From contig JAHUUI010000004.1 of assembly GCA_019218315.1 (NCBI GenBank), forward strand, positions 62,001 to 126,000: a DNA stretch of 64,000 bases, in the 5' to 3' direction. This stretch comes from Cardiobacteriaceae bacterium TAE3-ERU3 (GTDB lineage Bacteria > Pseudomonadota > Gammaproteobacteria > Cardiobacteriales > Cardiobacteriaceae). This document shows, piece by piece, positions 61,509-64,000 of the stretch (its first letter is position 1; each line of letters begins with the position of its first letter). The position numbers and the translations under genes are program-made. The notes under the pieces were generated by a model, which saw nothing but the letters and a program-made list of their open reading frames with translations, was not told the origin of the DNA and did no database searches.

Positions 61509-62920
61509 GATGGCCACCGCTTGGTAAACGGCCACAGCGCGACAACACGACGCTGATCACGGCGACGCTGACGCCCAAGCACCAATTCACCGCGCTGATA
61601 GCGCCCAATCAAACGTGTAGCGACAAACCAGCTGATAAAGCTGACCACAACACATTCCGCCATAAAACCGAGCAATACACCATTAGCCCCCCAGAAATGC
61701 TGCCCGATATAGACCATCGGCACCACGCCGAGAAACACACGACCAACATTAACCAGCGTCGAATACAGCGGACGACCGAGGTTGTTAAAAGTTGCATTGA
61801 GGAAAAATACCATACCATCAAAGCCAAATAGCAGCGTCATACCGCTGCAAAAGAACACCATCAGCGCAGCTGCATCACCACTGAGTGAAAACAGCTCCGG
61901 CAAAATATGACGCAGGCAAAACAGCAATGCAGTGACAATCGCAACCACCAGCCAATTAAACTTGAACGCGACATTCAGGGTTTGTCGTACACGGTCGAAT
62001 TGCCCGGCACCGGCATTTTGCCCAACGATTGGCGCGACCGCACTCGAGAGAGCAAAAACCACCGCAAGGCTGACCGGCACCAAGCGCATAACCACGGCAA
62101 AGGCCGCAATCGCACTGTCGCCAAACTGCGCCATCATGCGCGATACAAATGCGGTACTGACGGGTGCTGCGAGGCTAGTCAGCATCGACGGTACGGCAAT
62201 TTCGAGCGTCGGGCGCACGCCATCAATCCATTCACGTACACTACTGCGCGTAACCATGCGATGGCGGAAAATGATGATCCACCACGTCAGCAACATCATC
62301 GTCGCCTGCGACAGTACCGTCGCCCACGCTGCACCTTGCAATCCCCAACCAAAGACGAAGATAAACAACGGATCAAGTGCAACGTTAACCAAGCCGGCCG
62401 CTATCGGAATCCACATCGCCTGCTTGGCTTCACCCATCGCGCGAATAATTTGCCCGCCACACATGCCAAGCGTCATCATCAGCGTACCAGGAATCACGAT
62501 CGCAAGATAATTCGCCGCATATTCAAGTGTCGTACCCGTCGCACCGACCCAGCCAAGCAACGTGCTGCGCCAAATAAATACCACAGTCGCCACACAGGCA
62601 ATAATCAATAGCGCGAGCAATGGCGTATTGGTCGCCATCCGCGCTGCACCATCGCGATCATTCATCCCGAGGTAACGCGACACCAGCACACTGGTGGCAA
62701 TACCCATCGCCACCGCTAATGAACGTACAAAAAATAGCACTGTTCCGGCAAAGCCGACCCCCGCCGCGAGTTCAGCAACACCAAGTTGGGCAATAAAGAA
62801 AATATCGACAAAGTCAGCTAGAAACACCATGACCATACCGGTGGCATTGGTCAGAGACATCACCGTGATATGGCGCCATAAGCTGCCTTTGGTGAAACGT
62901 GCGATGTGCTGCCCTTCCAT
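61505..62920 (-). CDS. MATE-family multidrug/toxin exporter
   Basis: 471 residues, 12 membrane helices, inner membrane. Two homologous halves: ADFVDIFFIAQLGVAELAAGVG opens the first, and PSMLTSLAAPVSTAFVSRMM the second; GGQIIRAMGEAKQAMWIPI and VGQNAGAGQFDRVRQTL are family-typical loops. A conserved Asp in the first helix is compatible with H+ or Na+ coupling. RBS GAGG. 3 bases after the DUF815 gene. The exported compounds cannot be told from sequence. Confidence 0.9.
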   Translation of the reverse strand: MEGQHIARFTKGSLWRHITVMSLTNATGMVMVFLADFVDIFFIAQLGVAELAAGVGFAGTVLFFVRSLAVAMGIATSVLVSRYLGMNDRDGAARMATNTPLLALLIIACVATVVFIWRSTLLGWVGATGTTLEYAANYLAIVIPGTLMMTLGMCGGQIIRAMGEAKQAMWIPIAAGLVNVALDPLFIFVFGWGLQGAAWATVLSQATMMLLTWWIIIFRHRMVTRSSVREWIDGVRPTLEIAVPSMLTSLAAPVSTAFVSRMMAQFGDSAIAAFAVVMRLVPVSLAVVFALSSAVAPIVGQNAGAGQFDRVRQTLNVAFKFNWLVVAIVTALLFCLRHILPELFSLSGDAAALMVFFCSGMTLLFGFDGMVFFLNATFNNLGRPLYSTLVNVGRVFLGVVPMVYIGQHFWGANGVLLGFMAECVVVSFISWFVATRLIGRYQRGELVLGRQRRRDQRRVVALWPFTKRWPS

Positions 62921-62923
62921 GAA

Positions 62924-63691
62924 TCAGCCTCGGTACTGACGCACAAACTGCTCTGCGACGCGCGCACTGCGCGAGCCACGCGCCAATGCAAACTGCAATG
63001 CCGCACGGCGGCTGTGTTCATCAGCATCTCGATGATCTTGAGCCAGCCAATGTGCCACCGCATCGAGGTAGGCCTGCTGGGAGAGAGGATGAAATGAAAC
63101 GCGCAGGCCAAAGCGCTCTGAGAGGGAAATGTGTTCCTCAACGTCTTCCTCAGGATGCACCGCATCGTCACCGCGATGATATTCAGCGAGCAAATGGCGA
63201 CGATTTGACGTCACACAGAGCATGACGTTATCGGGAATGCCCTGCAATGAGCCATCAAGCACTGCTTTTAGCGCACGATAGCTGCCATCATCAGCAGCAA
63301 AAGATAAATCATCAATATAGACCAAATAATGCTGGCCACGGCGTTCACCGAGCACCCACAGCAAAAAAGCCAGATCTTCGAGATCATCACAGGCCAGCTG
63401 AATCATCGCCAGCCTTTCATTGGCGTGAAACAATGCACGAACCAGCGAGGATTTCCCCGTGCCGCGAGCCCCCCACAGCAGCATATGGTTATAGCTTTTT
63501 CCATTGAGGAAGCGCGCAATATTATCGCTCACAGCCTGCTTGTGTTGCTCAATGCCGAGCAAGTCATCAAGCTGTACGTCATCACGCACCGTCACTGGCA
63601 GCAAATATGCACTGTTCTGCCAACGCAGGCGAGCAAAAGCACGCCCGGTTTCAAGAACCTGATTCAGCTGAGTCACTTCCTCATTCATCAT
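62924..63691 (-). CDS. DUF815-family AAA+ ATPase
   Basis: 255 residues. Walker A LLWGARGTGKSSLVRA (about 72-87), Walker B LVYIDDLSF, sensor 1 CVTSNRRHLL and arginine SLSERFGLRVSF. The N-terminus (LLGIEQHKQAVSDNIARFL) is typical of DUF815, whose cellular role is unknown. No transmembrane segments. AGGAG precedes the ATG at ideal distance. Cotranscription with the MATE gene is likely from spacing. Confidence 0.9.
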   Translation of the reverse strand: MMNEEVTQLNQVLETGRAFARLRWQNSAYLLPVTVRDDVQLDDLLGIEQHKQAVSDNIARFLNGKSYNHMLLWGARGTGKSSLVRALFHANERLAMIQLACDDLEDLAFLLWVLGERRGQHYLVYIDDLSFAADDGSYRALKAVLDGSLQGIPDNVMLCVTSNRRHLLAEYHRGDDAVHPEEDVEEHISLSERFGLRVSFHPLSQQAYLDAVAHWLAQDHRDADEHSRRAALQFALARGSRSARVAEQFVRQYRG

Positions 63692-63773
63692 ATTTGCTCC
63701 TGTCTATAACCAAACACCATATCTTTGCAAAAAGCCCACCCGCAAGATCAGACAATATTGCCGTGACGGATGT

Positions 63774-64000
63774 TTATTGTGCCAAATGGTCGCGCGTCGC
63801 CGAGAACGTAATATCCGGGAAACGCTCTTGGGTCAGCTGTAAATTGACCCGCGACGGCGCAACGTATACCAGCTGCCCGTAGTGATCTTCGGCGAGATTC
63901 TGCTGATTTTTATCAACGAACTGCTTGAGTGCCTTGTCGTTTGGCGCTTCAATCCAGCGTGCTGTCGCGACGTTGACGCCCTCAAAAATACAATCAACCT
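63774..64000 (-). CDS. prfC: Peptide chain release factor 3, C-terminal part
   Basis: The last 75 codons of a minus-strand gene that continues past the window. The residues NVATARWIEAPNDKALKQF, then YVAPSRVNLQLTQERFPD and ITFSATRDHLAQ match the C-terminal domain of RF3, the GTPase that removes RF1/RF2 from the ribosome. The GTPase domain is outside. 82 bases separate it from the DUF815 gene, so the run may start with prfC. Confidence 0.93.
   Translation of the reverse strand, partial: VDCIFEGVNVATARWIEAPNDKALKQFVDKNQQNLAEDHYGQLVYVAPSRVNLQLTQERFPDITFSATRDHLAQ

Noticed and set aside
61907-62611. 234-codon plus-strand ORF opposite the MATE gene
   Set aside because: Antisense shadow of a membrane protein: very rich in His, Arg, Asn and Gln, no family features.
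1-64000. CRISPR arrays, tRNA/rRNA genes, integrase or transposase genes
   Set aside because: Looked for direct repeats with spacers, tRNA-like CCA ends and recombinase motifs; none seen, so no such feature is reported.

Overview
The window is a gene-dense chromosomal segment of a Gram-negative gammaproteobacterium with moderate G+C. Lipoproteins, periplasmic binding proteins, grpE-dnaK-dnaJ with heat-shock (sigma32) promoters, an FNR-type box, darP, hemW and a ynjBCDF cluster all point that way. MenA with a complete molybdopterin set under an apparent FNR promoter suggests a facultative or microaerobic life. A Cardiobacteriaceae/Suttonella-like host is my guess; the sequence alone does not prove it. 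I see no rRNA, tRNA, CRISPR array, prophage or transposase gene.

Layout: 1-282, 5' part of an unknown secreted protein (-). 397-4244, grpE, dnaK, dnaJ, each of the first two behind its own sigma32 promoter. 4398-5402, a Firmicutes-like lipoate ligase. 5657-7945, yicC divergent from rph-rdgB. 8168-11480, methionine importer metNI with two tandem metQ genes behind a long inverted-repeat leader. 11658-12095, DUF2147. 12232-19627 (-), a six-gene operon: TVP38/disulfide-reductase fusion, SelD-associated-type flavoprotein, ynjB, ynjC, ynjD, ynjF. 19877-24578 (+), a tiny membrane ORF, XpaC, TelA, a Band7-like/GYF protein and a lytic transglycosylase, followed by slt and a small lipoprotein. 27047-30714 (-), a frameshifted Old Yellow Enzyme, an SDR, and thrC. 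30888-32263, periplasmic rhodanese and DegV. 32672-38223 (-), sucA-sucB-lpdA. 38336-41621 (-), an orphan TAXI binding protein, a YafK/DpaA-like L,D-transpeptidase-fold lipoprotein and dacB. 41713-43406, darP-hemW. 43520-50607, moeA-moaA-(phosphoethanolamine transferase)-moaB-mobA-moaC-moaD-moaE-moeB. 50720-54177, suhB and mutS. 54237-58777, nucleoside salvage (cdd, nupC, deoC, deoA). 58829-64000 (-), prfC (3' part), DUF815 ATPase, MATE exporter, trmL, menA, rlmD.

Most genes are ordinary and intact. The parts I would look at again are: the TVP38-flavoprotein-YnjBCDF operon; the TelA-XpaC operon with its 27-codon start-coupled ORF; a dispersed palindromic repeat present twice, each time between convergent genes; the single-base frameshift in the Old Yellow Enzyme gene; and the lipid A-type transferase embedded in an FNR-driven molybdopterin operon.
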